Below, piece by piece: positions 43,636 through 54,947 of a stretch of DNA of 64,000 nucleotides. The stretch lies in the NCBI RefSeq assembly GCF_000807925.1, contig NZ_JRVC01000005.1:1-64000 (forward strand). Reading direction: 5' to 3'. A model generated the notes under the pieces. That model had not been told where the DNA came from. It ran no database searches and saw only the letters and a list, made by a program, of their open reading frames with translations. How positions within the stretch are numbered: position 1 is the first letter of the stretch; each line of letters begins with the position of its first letter. The translations under genes were made by a program, and so were the position numbers. The stretch is from Novosphingobium subterraneum (GTDB lineage: Bacteria; Pseudomonadota; Alphaproteobacteria; Sphingomonadales; Sphingomonadaceae).

Positions 43636-44304
43636 ATGACCATGCAGAGCGACTTCCGGCGATCGTTCATGGAGCGTAAGCTGCGGCTGATTGTCGTGCT
43701 TCTGCTATTGCTTGGCGCGGCGGGGTATCTGTGGTGGGCTGCGCGGCCGGAGAGGCGATACGAACAGTCAGGTGTTGCTGAAGACGGCAACTATCGGCTC
43801 GTCGCGCAGGACGGATCACTATTTCAGCGGTCCAGCCTAAAGGGGCATCCGTACATTACATACTTCGGCTATGCATCCTGTCCCGACAGATGCCCGGCGA
43901 TGCTTGCTCGGCTTTCGCGCATCCGAGCCCGGATGGGGTGGACGCATGAAGACCTGCCGATCGTGTTCATCACCGTAGATCCTGCGCGGGACACTCCGGA
44001 ACGCCTTGATGCCTTTGTCAAAAGCCTTGGGGAGAATATCATCGCGCTGACAGGCGAACCGCAAGTCATAAACCGCATTACGGACAATGCTGGTGTCTTC
44101 GTGAAGATCATTCCGCAGTCCGGCGACAACTACCGCATCGAGCATACGACGAAGGCGTTCCTCTACAACGTGGACGGCGATTTTTGGGATACGGTCAGTC
44201 CGCAGGAAGCCGACGCCCGGATCGAAGCCAAATTGCGTGACGCCGCAGTAAGCCCACCGCCGAAAACCGAAATGTCTCACGCCACCTTGGACAGGCGTCG
44301 ATAA
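43636..44304 (+). CDS. SCO1/SenC family copper-binding thiol protein
   Basis: The 222-residue protein is anchored by one N-terminal helix (LIVVLLLLLGAAGYLWW) and has a thioredoxin-like fold with the copper motif YASCPDRCPAM and the distal histidine IEHTTKAFLYN. SCO proteins deliver copper to cytochrome oxidase or act in thiol-redox control. No oxidase genes are in the window. The start could also be the ATG at 43669. Confidence 0.9.
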   Translation: MTMQSDFRRSFMERKLRLIVVLLLLLGAAGYLWWAARPERRYEQSGVAEDGNYRLVAQDGSLFQRSSLKGHPYITYFGYASCPDRCPAMLARLSRIRARMGWTHEDLPIVFITVDPARDTPERLDAFVKSLGENIIALTGEPQVINRITDNAGVFVKIIPQSGDNYRIEHTTKAFLYNVDGDFWDTVSPQEADARIEAKLRDAAVSPPPKTEMSHATLDRRR

Positions 44305-44376
44305 CTCTATCTCGTTGTCGGGCTGCGGAGCGGCTGGCTTTGTCTCTCGCGGTTGCCGAACTTGAGTTGCTGGTTG

Positions 44377-45408
44377 TCAGAGCGGTGGCACGGCCGCCTC
44401 GATTTCCGCAAAGTAGTGCGCCATTGCGTCAGCCGCTTTGTCCGAAAGGGCGATGAACGCGCGGCGGCGATCCGTAACATCCTCCGCCCGGCAAAGAAGC
44501 TCGGCCTCGGTCAACTGGCCGATCCACCGCAGCGCAGTTGTCGGCGGAACGCCCGATGCAATGCACAGAGATGTGACGGAAACCCTTTTGTGTTCGGCCC
44601 GCGCCGCCGTGAGATCGAGCAGCATGTCCCATGCAGGGTCAGCGAACAGATCGCCTTCGAAGAAGCGGGCGCGCAACTGGCGCTGGCGTATGATCTTGCG
44701 GACAAGGCGAGGGTCGGGCAGCGAGGGGCGAGTACCTCGCGCGATACGCACGCCGGCACAGTCACGCTCTCCGGTCGCATCAAAAGCGAAGGCGGAGGCC
44801 TGGACGTGATCAGTCGCCGCCGATGAGCCAGACAGCGTTTCCAGGCGATTGGCGATTTCGCTTACCTGCTGGGTCAAGCGAAGCAAGGACATGCGATCGG
44901 TATCCGACAGCTCACGAACTCGGCCTCCCTTGGCCGAGAGCGTAGGAGAGGCGAGGACGTGGCCGAGCGCGATGACCCGGTCCGACCGAGATGGATTGAC
45001 GAGGATCTGCGCACCGGACTGATCGAGGCAACCGAATACATCATCCAGTGCCCCCACGCTCGTCGAAACGATCAACTGGCTACTTGTGCGGGCAGCACGT
45101 TCATCCAGCGAGACAAGTGCTGCAATGTCGGCACCTTCGAGGAGCGGGCAATCAACCAGTACCAGATCGCCCAAGGTCTGCTCTGCACGCGCATTGAGCA
45201 ATTGCGCCAGCTCGCCCGTGCCGCAGACGCGCAACCCTGCAGCCGATGCATCTTCGGCCATCTCCATGCGCAGATAACTACGATCGGCGAAGATTGACAC
45301 GGCAAGAGGCGCGGAAGGGCTGAGCCACGCTGCCTGCTCGTCGGCGAAAGGAGGGACGTCAAAATCTGTTGCAGCAAAGTTTGGTGCGAAGGCTTGGACC
45401 AGCGTCAT
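44377..45408 (-). CDS. Winged-helix (MarR-like) DNA-binding protein with an N-terminal receiver-like domain
   Basis: The 343-residue protein has a C-terminal winged helix: WDMLLDLTAARAEHKRVSVTSLCIASGVPPTTALRWIGQL followed by CRAEDVTDRRRAFIALSDKAADAM, in segments, as in MarR-type proteins of sphingomonads. Residues about 30-150 (VSIFADRSYLRMEMAEDASAAG, LVLVDCPLLEGADIAAL) have the alternating pattern of a receiver-like domain without a clear phosphorylation site. A GAAC-N7-GAAC element lies 33 bases upstream of the start. Target and signal are unknown. Confidence 0.75.
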   Translation of the reverse strand: MTLVQAFAPNFAATDFDVPPFADEQAAWLSPSAPLAVSIFADRSYLRMEMAEDASAAGLRVCGTGELAQLLNARAEQTLGDLVLVDCPLLEGADIAALVSLDERAARTSSQLIVSTSVGALDDVFGCLDQSGAQILVNPSRSDRVIALGHVLASPTLSAKGGRVRELSDTDRMSLLRLTQQVSEIANRLETLSGSSAATDHVQASAFAFDATGERDCAGVRIARGTRPSLPDPRLVRKIIRQRQLRARFFEGDLFADPAWDMLLDLTAARAEHKRVSVTSLCIASGVPPTTALRWIGQLTEAELLCRAEDVTDRRRAFIALSDKAADAMAHYFAEIEAAVPPL

Positions 45409-45440
45409 TGCAATGTTCCCTCAGTACTTGCCCTAAGTGC

Positions 45441-45455
45441 GAACATGAGTGGAAC
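45441..45455. promoter_or_regulatory. Candidate LexA (SOS) box GAAC-N7-GAAC
   Basis: GAAC at 45441-45444 and 45452-45455 are spaced by seven bases; on the other strand this is GTTC-N7-GTTC, the direct-repeat LexA box described for alphaproteobacteria. It lies 33 bases upstream of the winged-helix gene and about 140 bases before the Slam gene. It is short and could occur by chance. Confidence 0.45.
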
Positions 45456-45596
45456 ATATGTGGATCAGGTCAAGATCGTTTATCTCGATTCTGGATATAG
45501 TTTCGCGGTGACCCGGGGGCAGGTGAATATGGCCTCGGTTGAAACGACGTCTTTTCCGCGCTTGATAACTGCTGATTTGTTCGCAATATCGGATCG

Positions 45597-46955
45597 GTGT
45601 TCTTACTGCAAACTGCCTCCATTTCGGATGTTCCAGCGCAACTAGTGCAGTCTCAGCGATTTCTCATTGAAACAGCACATGAAAATGCCAAGCAGGACGA
45701 ATCGGCGCCCAGCTTGCAGCTGACAGCGGCGCAACTTTTCCAATTGGCCGATTCTGCTCGCGATGCTGGCGATTACGCCACGGCAGAGACGGCCTATCGC
45801 GCCTTGGCGGGCAACCCAGATATCGAGTTGCGGAGCGAAGCAAGGTTTCGCCTGGCGATGATGCTTGCCGACCAGATGAAGCGAACGCGCGATGCTGCGG
45901 TCGAACTGCGTCGCATCCTCGACGAAAAGCCGGATGCCGCGCGGGTGCGACTTGAGCTGGCCCGGATGGACGCGATGATGGGGCGACTTGGCGCCGCCGA
46001 GCGTGAAATGCGTGCCGCCCAAGCCAGTGGCCAACTTCCGGCAGACGTCGAGCGTGCCGTGCGTTTCTACGCTGCGGCGCTTGCTGCGGCAAAACCCCTT
46101 GGCGGCAGCCTGGAGCTTGCGCTTGCGCCAGACAGCAACATCAATCGCGCAACAAGGGCAGACACGCTAGGCACTGTCATAGGCGACTTTACCCTAAGCG
46201 ACGACGCCAAAGCCAAGTCCGGCCTGGGGCTTGCGGCGCGCGCGCAGGGGTATCTCCGCGTGCCGCTTAGCGCCGGAGCCCGTCTGCTCGCGCGGGTATC
46301 AGGCAGCGCTGACTTCTATCGCTCCGGACAGTTCGACGATTATGCGCTGGCCGTGCAATTCGGACCAGAGTTCCAGTCCGGTGCAGACCGGATCACTTTC
46401 TCAGGAGGCCCGTCCTGGCGCGGGTACGGCCAAGCGGCGTTCAGCCAAGGATGGGGGGGCACTGCGGTTTTCCAGCACCCCTTGGGCAAGCGATCGCAGG
46501 TGCGTGCCGAAGCGGCTGTCTCGCGCCTCGACAATCGCCGCAACGACTTGCAGGATTCAACCATTTATGCGGGCACGCTCGGGATCGATCATGCCTTCAG
46601 CGCGCGCTTTGGCGGCGGGATGCAATTGCGGATGAGCCGCACCTCAGCGCGCGATCCGGGTTGGTCAGATTGGACCGGCGGGACATCGGCGTATGTGTTC
46701 AGGGAACTGGGCAGGACGACGGTCGTGATGGACGGAAGCTACTCGCGCCTGGAGGCCGATGAGCGCCTGTTCCTCTATCCGAGAAAGCGTGTGGATGACC
46801 GGTTCAGCCTCGGGCTTTCGGCAACGTTCCGCGCCATCCAGTGGAAGGGCATCGCACCTTTCCTGCGCCTCAGGATAGAGCGGAACCGTTCGACGGTGGG
46901 CATTTTCGATTTTGATCGGCGCGCGGCGGAATTTGGCCTGACGTCGGCATTCTAG
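45597..46955 (+). CDS. Surface lipoprotein assembly modifier (Slam, DUF560 family)
   Basis: The 452-residue protein has TPR-like helices in the first third ([57 protein letters not shown], in part) followed by a beta-barrel domain from about residue 165 ([15 protein letters not shown], then alternating strands ending in [12 protein letters not shown]). That is the Slam architecture: an outer-membrane protein that moves lipoproteins to the cell surface. The start is a GTG; an in-frame stop at 45573 excludes a longer N-terminus, and no normal signal peptide is visible, which is odd for an outer-membrane protein. The likely client is the next gene. Confidence 0.85.
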   Translation: MFLLQTASISDVPAQLVQSQRFLIETAHENAKQDESAPSLQLTAAQLFQLADSARDAGDYATAETAYRALAGNPDIELRSEARFRLAMMLADQMKRTRDAAVELRRILDEKPDAARVRLELARMDAMMGRLGAAEREMRAAQASGQLPADVERAVRFYAAALAAAKPLGGSLELALAPDSNINRATRADTLGTVIGDFTLSDDAKAKSGLGLAARAQGYLRVPLSAGARLLARVSGSADFYRSGQFDDYALAVQFGPEFQSGADRITFSGGPSWRGYGQAAFSQGWGGTAVFQHPLGKRSQVRAEAAVSRLDNRRNDLQDSTIYAGTLGIDHAFSARFGGGMQLRMSRTSARDPGWSDWTGGTSAYVFRELGRTTVVMDGSYSRLEADERLFLYPRKRVDDRFSLGLSATFRAIQWKGIAPFLRLRIERNRSTVGIFDFDRRAAEFGLTSAF

Positions 46956-46980
46956 CGTAAGGAAAAAGGGGAGAGGGGCA

Positions 46981-49650
<2,670 letters not shown>

Positions 49651-49656
49651 AGCTTT

Positions 49657-49690
49657 GCAGCCTCACCATCCGCCCGGACGGTGAGGCTGC
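49657..49690. terminator. Stem-loop between the convergent TbpB-like gene and purA
   Basis: GCAGCCTCACC (49657-49667) and GGTGAGGCTGC (49680-49690) form a perfect 11-bp stem with a 12-base loop. It begins seven bases after one stop codon and ends seven bases before the opposing one, so it can serve both genes. No T-tract is present on either side. Confidence 0.65.
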
Positions 49691-49696
49691 AGGTGT

Positions 49697-50986
49697 TCAA
49701 TCGACGAAGGGATCGCGCACAAGGATCGTGTCCTCGCGCTCCGGGCTGGTGCTGACAAGGGCAACCGGCGTTTCGATCAATTCCTGCACGCGCTGGATGT
49801 ACTTGATCGCCTGGGCGGGCAAGTCAGCCCACGAACGCGCGCCAGCAGTGGTGCCATCCCAGCCGTCCATCTCTTCGTAGATGGGCTCAACCTCAGCCTG
49901 ATCGGCGGCGTGGGCCGGGAAGTAGTCCAGCACCTTTCCGCGCAGGCGGTAGCCGGTGCAGATCTTCACCTTCTCGAAACCGTCCAGCACGTCAAGCTTG
50001 GTGAGAGCAATCCCAGTCACGCCAGAGATGGCGCAGGACTGACGCACCAGCACCGCGTCAAACCAGCCGCAGCGGCGCTTGCGCCCCGTGACCGTACCGA
50101 ATTCGTGGCCACGCTCGCCAAGGCGCTGGCCGACTTCGTCCTCAAGCTCGGTAGGGAACGGCCCGGAGCCGACGCGGGTGGTGTAGGCCTTGACGATACC
50201 AAGCACGAAACCTGTCTGCGAAGGGCCAAGACCCGAACCGGACGCGGCGGTGCCCGAGACGGTGTTGGACGAGGTGACGAACGGATAAGTGCCGTGGTCA
50301 ACGTCGAGCAAGACGCCCTGCGCGCCCTCGAACAGGATGCGCGCGCCGGCCTTGCGGACGGTGTTGAGGCGCTTCCAGACCGGCTGGGCGAACTGCAGGA
50401 CGTACGGCGCTATCTCGCGCAGTTCGGCGATCAGTGCGGCGCGATCGACCGGCGGCTGTCCAAAGCCTGCACGCAGCGCATCATGATGCGCGCAGAGGCG
50501 ATCGAGTTGGACATCGAGCGCATCGAGATGGGCAAGGTCGCACACGCGGATCGCGCGGCGGCCGACTTTGTCTTCATAGGCAGGGCCGATGCCGCGGCCC
50601 GTGGTGCCGATCTTGCCTGAGCCGGCTGCCTGTTCGCGCAGACCGTCAAGGTCGCGGTGCAGGGGCAGAATTAGGGGGCAATTGTCGGCAATGGCGAAGT
50701 TTTCGGCATTGATCTCGACGCCCTGCGCGGTCAGCTTTTCGATCTCGGCCTTCAGCGCCCACGGATCGAGTACCACACCGTTGCCGATGATCGAGAGTGT
50801 GCCAGTGACAATGCCCGAGGGTAGCAGAGAAAGCTTGTAGACCTGTTCGCCGACAACGAGGGTGTGGCCGGCGTTATGCCCACCCTGGAAGCGGACAACG
50901 GCATCGGCACGGCTGGCCAGCCAGTCAACGATCTTGCCTTTGCCTTCGTCGCCCCATTGGGCGCCGATAACGGTTACATTGGCCAT
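49697..50986 (-). CDS. purA: Adenylosuccinate synthetase
   Basis: The 429-residue enzyme makes adenylosuccinate from IMP, aspartate and GTP, the first committed step to AMP. Signatures are [19 protein letters not shown] at the N-terminus, [27 protein letters not shown] and the later TTTRxR-type loop ([14 protein letters not shown]) and LTKLDVLDG. The length is normal. It is a single gene with a GGAGGAG ribosome site. Confidence 0.97.
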   Translation of the reverse strand: MANVTVIGAQWGDEGKGKIVDWLASRADAVVRFQGGHNAGHTLVVGEQVYKLSLLPSGIVTGTLSIIGNGVVLDPWALKAEIEKLTAQGVEINAENFAIADNCPLILPLHRDLDGLREQAAGSGKIGTTGRGIGPAYEDKVGRRAIRVCDLAHLDALDVQLDRLCAHHDALRAGFGQPPVDRAALIAELREIAPYVLQFAQPVWKRLNTVRKAGARILFEGAQGVLLDVDHGTYPFVTSSNTVSGTAASGSGLGPSQTGFVLGIVKAYTTRVGSGPFPTELEDEVGQRLGERGHEFGTVTGRKRRCGWFDAVLVRQSCAISGVTGIALTKLDVLDGFEKVKICTGYRLRGKVLDYFPAHAADQAEVEPIYEEMDGWDGTTAGARSWADLPAQAIKYIQRVQELIETPVALVSTSPEREDTILVRDPFVD

Positions 50987-51242
50987 GAATACACTCCTCC
51001 ACCCTGCCCGGGTGGATCCTCAAGACGCCCTTCGACAGGACTCGGCGAAACGGGATGGATGAGCGGGGCAAGACCCCGGTTTTCGGTGCGCGCCCTAGTG
51101 GCATAGGCAACCCAAAGTCAAGGGCGCCGCGAACTGGGCTGGTGAGATCGAAGGTCTCCTCGGCTTGCCGACAGCAGCTCGAACCTATCGCGGGGAGACC
51201 GGGTTGCCTTGCTGCAACTGTCGGCCAAGCCAAGGCCTGTTG
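50987..51242. other. Intergenic region upstream of purA with a degenerate repeat
   Basis: No gene is supported. The stretch at 51027-51054 (gcccttcgacaggactcggc and following) looks like a decayed copy of the CCCTTCGACA...GGCGAACGGG interspersed repeat common in sphingomonad genomes; this is recognised from memory and is uncertain. The rest should contain the purA promoter. Confidence 0.35.
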
Positions 51243-52229
51243 TCAGGACGGTGCCATGTGGCGGGCAATGAAGGCACTCAAAAGTTGGGGCCACTGTCCC
51301 GCCGGCGCATTGGATGGGCCGATGCCGAAACCATGGCCCCCTTCTTCGAACAGATGAATTTCAACCGGACGCCTGGCGCGCTGCATCGCATCGAGGAACA
51401 GCAGGGAATTCTGGGATGGCACTGGCACGTCATCAAGAGCGTGCACGAGGAAGGTTGGGGGCGTGTTTGCACCGATACGGCGTGCAGGAGAGCGGCGCTC
51501 AATTGCCTCAGCAGTCGGATTTGGGCCGAGCAACATTTCAACCGACTGCTGATGCGTGTAGGGCGGTTCGGTGCTTATAACCGGGTAGATCAGAGCGGCG
51601 AGGCTGGGCAGCGGATCCAACTGGTCCGCCGCATCGCGCCCATCATAGCAGCCGTCCCTGCCGGCGGTGATCAACGATGCAGCAAGATGACCACCTGCAG
51701 AAAATCCGATCACGGAAATCCTGTCGGGATCGATGGAGAATTGTCCTGCCCGACTCTTGATCAAGCGCATCGCCCGCTGTGCGTCCTGCAATGGCACATC
51801 GGCGCGATTCGCCCAGCCTTCGCCAGGAAGGCGGTAAACTAGCACGAATACGGTGTAGCCCAGTTCAGTGAAGGTACGCGCAACGTCCGTGCCTTCATTG
51901 CGGATCGAGACGAACGTGTAGGCTCCGCCCGGGATCGTCAGTATAGCCTGCCCGTTGCTCCTTTTTGGACGGAACAAGCGCATCTCCGGTCGGGCGACCC
52001 CTGTAATGAAAGTGGGGTCGAGTGTGATTGATGGCTTGGGCGCTGTACGCGGGCTTCCGGGCGGCAGGCCGTCCCACAAGGTGATCGACGGCGCTCCGAT
52101 CCATTCGGCCGGAAGCGGTCCGGCTCCTTGCGGAATCTTCAGCGCTTCCCTTGCGGCGCTGACAGGTAAAGTCATCAGAAAAAGCCCACTTCCCAGCAGC
52201 ATTTGCCTGCGATCGACCGGCATACGCAT
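51243..52229 (-). CDS. Exported alpha/beta-hydrolase (Abhydrolase_3 / acetylxylan-esterase-like)
   Basis: The ATG at 52229 follows GGAGAAGG and gives 328 residues with a twin-arginine-like start (RRQMLLGSGLFLMTLPVSAA). The catalytic features are IPGGAYTFVS (oxyanion region), the nucleophile IGFSAGGHLA, the acid in VHALDDVPVP and the histidine in EGGHGFGIG. The family includes esterases acting on acylated carbohydrates. It follows the TonB receptor gene by 67 bases, separated by a stem-loop, and is probably in the same transcript. Part of the GH68/LacI locus. Confidence 0.87.
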   Translation of the reverse strand: MRMPVDRRQMLLGSGLFLMTLPVSAAREALKIPQGAGPLPAEWIGAPSITLWDGLPPGSPRTAPKPSITLDPTFITGVARPEMRLFRPKRSNGQAILTIPGGAYTFVSIRNEGTDVARTFTELGYTVFVLVYRLPGEGWANRADVPLQDAQRAMRLIKSRAGQFSIDPDRISVIGFSAGGHLAASLITAGRDGCYDGRDAADQLDPLPSLAALIYPVISTEPPYTHQQSVEMLLGPNPTAEAIERRSPARRIGANTPPTFLVHALDDVPVPSQNSLLFLDAMQRARRPVEIHLFEEGGHGFGIGPSNAPAGQWPQLLSAFIARHMAPS

Positions 52230-52245
52230 GACCTTCTCCGGCATG

Positions 52246-52274
52246 CGTGGCCGGAGATCATCGCTCCGGCCACG
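52246..52274 (-). other. Stem-loop between the TonB receptor and hydrolase genes
   Basis: CGTGGCCGGAG (52246-52256) and CTCCGGCCACG (52264-52274) form a perfect 11-bp stem with a 7-base loop. It lies between the receptor stop and the hydrolase start, with no T-tract. It could end part of the transcripts or protect the receptor mRNA, giving more receptor than hydrolase. A similar element occurs at 58917-58955. Confidence 0.65.
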
Positions 52275-52296
52275 GCGCTTCCTGTTGTCAATGCGA

Positions 52297-54639
52297 TCAA
52301 TACTTGAAGCCGACGCGCAAGCCATAGGTTTGCGGCATGGCATAGCTGGCGGTCGTCGAACTCCAAACGGGAACGACGGTTGTGGGGATGCGACGGTCCT
52401 CGACGTTGTTCATGAACACGTTGAGGTAGGCATGCCCCGAAGGTTCGTCGAACTGCAGGTTGAAATCGGTCTTCGTGTAACCTGCAATCCGGCCTTGGAT
52501 GGCGTTGTCCACGCTGGCGAATGTTGCCGTCTGCGCGAAGAAGTCGACTGCCGGAGTGATCTTCCAGCCAGAAGCGGTTTCAAACTCGTGAGCATAGCTG
52601 AAGCGCCCGCTGAAGCGTGGTGCAAAAGGCAGCCGATTGCCCGAGTAATCGGCAACTGCCGGCGCAATCGGCGCAAAGCCCAGGATCGGCGCGAAGATGT
52701 TGTAGATCGTATCGGCTGAGCCCAGATTGTCAGGTGCGTTGGCAAATCGCAGGAACTTGGTATCCAGCCAAGAGAAGTAGGCCGTGAACCGATCTGCCGG
52801 GGTGGGGCGGAAGGTTGTTTCCAGCTCGATGCCACGAATGCGCGCCCGGGCCGCATTGGTCGTAACCGGTATCGGGCCTTGCACCGGATCGACGATAATC
52901 GACGACACCTGCAGGTCCTTGTAGTTCATCTGATAGGCCGTGGCGCCAAGGAACAGGCGGCCACCCATCAGGTTGGCGCGCAGACCCAGCTCGAAATTGT
53001 CGACGGTTTCAGGCGCATAGCTTCGGAAGTTCGCCGGATTGGAACTCGGCTGCAGGCCACCCCCGCGATAGCCGGTCGAGACCGTAGCATATGCGAGCAG
53101 GTTCTCAGTCACGTCGGCGTCGATGCCCAGCTTCCAACTGACCTTGCTGTATTTCGCGCTCGGACGGTTGCGATCATCGGTATAGGCGATCGTGAAGGTC
53201 GGGCAGACATCGGGGGCGATTGTATCGCGGTCAAACGACTGGCCCGGGCAAACCAGTTGTTGCTCATGGCTGGTAACCGTATCCCAGGTTGAGCGGATAC
53301 CCGCGACAAGGCGAAGCGATGGTGCAATCGCGAAGGTTGCCTGTCCGAACAGGGCGCGAGACTTGCTGCCCACACCGGCATAAGTGTTGACCACATCGAC
53401 AGCGTCAATCGTGGAGATCTGATCGCCTGTCCCGACGACCTTCGCGCCGAAGAGGTTGAAAACCAGATTGAAAGGAGCGGGCGCCGTATTGCCGGCGTGC
53501 AGCAGTCGGGTGCCCGAGGGCTGGCGATCCTCATACAGGAATGCGCCGCCAACTAGCTTGAGCGGGCCATTCTCGTAATTCACGTCAACTTCGTGGGACC
53601 AGGTGCGGGTGCGATGATCGATGTATTCCTGCGAGAACACGCCGGTCGAGGCCGTGACGCCGTCGTTCTTGAGGAGTGAATAACCGGCAAGGTATGTGAA
53701 GCTGAGGCTATCGGTGGCATCCCACACCAGCTTCGAACGTACGTCATAGCTGGTGATGTCCTGCCGGTTGCTGGTTACGGTATCCAAGCCGGGATTGATC
53801 GCATCCGAGGGGACGATCGTGACCGGGCCGAACGTGCCCGCCACCAGATCTGCCTGCGGATAGACGTTGTAGTTGCGCAGGAACACTGATGCGACTGTGC
53901 CGGTGTTCCGGGCATAGGAGCCCGACAGGCGCCAACTGAGGTTCGGCGCCGGATCGAATACCGTGGTAACGCGCACCGCCGAAAGGTCAATCTTGTCAAA
54001 GCGGCGCGCCGCAAACCTGGGGCCGTACCCGTCGTTGACCTGATGGAACGCCGCTACGCGGACGCGCAGCATGTCGTTCACTGGCAGATCTACGGCAGCT
54101 TGCGCACGGATATCATTGAAGCGGCCATACTGCAGGCTGGCGCTGCCACCGAAATTACGTCCCGGGTCGGCTGTGTTAATGTTCACGACACCGGCAGTGG
54201 CATTGCGCCCATACACTGTGCCTTGCGGGCCGCGCAGCACTTCGATGGCTCCAAGATCGAACAAGGCCAGCGAAAGTGCGACGGGGGACGGATTGTAGAT
54301 ACCGTCGAACTGGGTTGCGACTGTGGAATAGCCGCTAAAGCCATTGTTCGAGCCAATTCCGCGAATGGCAAATCCGTTCTGCGAAAGCTTGAGCGTTGGC
54401 ACCGTGGTCGCGATCTGTTCGCTGGTGGTCAGGCCCTGTCGATCAAGCAGTGATTGCGAAACAACGCTGACGGCAACGGGAGCCTTCGAGAGCCGTTCGC
54501 TGCTCTTCTGAGCTGTGACGACGATCTCGGTCGGTACGGATGATCCGTCATCCTGAGGTGTTGCCACATCCTGTGCATTGGCAGTCATGGATGACGCTGC
54601 AATTGCTACTGAGGCCAGCAGAACGGAACGTGTGTGCAT
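52297..54639 (-). CDS. TonB-dependent receptor (first receptor of the GH68 locus)
   Basis: The ATG at 54639 follows GGGAGGG and gives 780 residues with a signal peptide (LLASVAIAASSMTANAQD). The TonB box/plug begins TEIVVTAQKSSERLSKAPVAVSV, then LKLSQNGFAIRGIGSNNG, EVLRGPQGTVYGRNATAGVVNI and a large barrel ending YGLRVGFKY. This plug type is the sphingomonad family that imports plant-derived and aromatic compounds or sugars instead of siderophores (general knowledge; substrate not provable). It is divergent from the GH68 gene and has a GCAATCGATTGC operator 103 bases upstream of its start. Confidence 0.92.
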   Translation of the reverse strand: MHTRSVLLASVAIAASSMTANAQDVATPQDDGSSVPTEIVVTAQKSSERLSKAPVAVSVVSQSLLDRQGLTTSEQIATTVPTLKLSQNGFAIRGIGSNNGFSGYSTVATQFDGIYNPSPVALSLALFDLGAIEVLRGPQGTVYGRNATAGVVNINTADPGRNFGGSASLQYGRFNDIRAQAAVDLPVNDMLRVRVAAFHQVNDGYGPRFAARRFDKIDLSAVRVTTVFDPAPNLSWRLSGSYARNTGTVASVFLRNYNVYPQADLVAGTFGPVTIVPSDAINPGLDTVTSNRQDITSYDVRSKLVWDATDSLSFTYLAGYSLLKNDGVTASTGVFSQEYIDHRTRTWSHEVDVNYENGPLKLVGGAFLYEDRQPSGTRLLHAGNTAPAPFNLVFNLFGAKVVGTGDQISTIDAVDVVNTYAGVGSKSRALFGQATFAIAPSLRLVAGIRSTWDTVTSHEQQLVCPGQSFDRDTIAPDVCPTFTIAYTDDRNRPSAKYSKVSWKLGIDADVTENLLAYATVSTGYRGGGLQPSSNPANFRSYAPETVDNFELGLRANLMGGRLFLGATAYQMNYKDLQVSSIIVDPVQGPIPVTTNAARARIRGIELETTFRPTPADRFTAYFSWLDTKFLRFANAPDNLGSADTIYNIFAPILGFAPIAPAVADYSGNRLPFAPRFSGRFSYAHEFETASGWKITPAVDFFAQTATFASVDNAIQGRIAGYTKTDFNLQFDEPSGHAYLNVFMNNVEDRRIPTTVVPVWSSTTASYAMPQTYGLRVGFKY

Positions 54640-54734
54640 GGGTATTCCCTCCCTTGATCGGCGCAGTCCTGGCCGGTTTGGACGCGACTTTTCCTGTCTT
54701 CGTCCGATTCGGGCTCCTTTCATCACAAAAGATG

Positions 54735-54753
54735 CGATTGCGCAATCGATTGC
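54735..54753. promoter_or_regulatory. Putative LacI-family operator upstream of the first TonB receptor
   Basis: CGATTGCGCAATCGATTGC contains two overlapping perfect palindromes: CGATTGCGCAATCG (54735-54748) and GCAATCGATTGC (54742-54753). The central CG and the CAA/TTG flanks are typical of LacI-family operators. Related sites stand upstream of the other genes of this locus. Confidence 0.75.
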
Positions 54754-54788
54754 TCTAACCTAAAAAGGGTGGAGCATTCAGGTGCGGT

Positions 54789-54819
54789 GAGCCAAAAAGT
54801 ACTGTGAAATTTTGGGCTC
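54789..54819. repeat. Inverted repeat with core AAAAGTACTGT
   Basis: GAGCCAAAA and TTTTGGGCTC pair with one bulged base around an AGTACTGTGAAA centre. The 19 bases 54795-54813 match 17 of 19 bases of 3860-3878, which is also the centre of an inverted repeat. Role unknown. Confidence 0.4.
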
Positions 54820-54903
54820 TGCCGGAATTTTGCTGGAGTCGTTGAGCCGTGGATATTCCCGCGCACTCTCGCTCCGCCATCTGATTGGGCAAGAAGAGTC
54901 AAC

Positions 54904-54915
54904 GATTGCGCAATC
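54904..54915. promoter_or_regulatory. Putative LacI-family operator of the GH68 gene
   Basis: GATTGCGCAATC is a perfect 12-bp palindrome with central CG, made of the same half-sites as the other operators but in reversed order. A further GCAATC half-site follows at 54921-54926. It ends 33 bases before the GH68 start codon, a good position for repression. Confidence 0.6.
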
Positions 54916-54947
54916 TTCGCGCAATCCTCCCGGAGGAAGATCTCACT

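Larger units (their letters stand above)
54640..54947. other. Divergent control region between TonB receptor and GH68 gene
   Basis: These 308 bases hold no gene. They contain the double palindrome at 54735-54753, an inverted repeat at 54789-54819 with the core AAAAGTACTGT, and a second half-site pair at 54904-54915 just before the GH68 ribosome site. Both promoters of the divergent genes must lie here. Confidence 0.6.

Noticed and set aside
45394..45645. Small plus-strand frame upstream of the Slam gene, tested as a lost signal peptide
   Set aside because: No hydrophobic segment and no ribosome site; joining it by a frameshift would not give a signal peptide.
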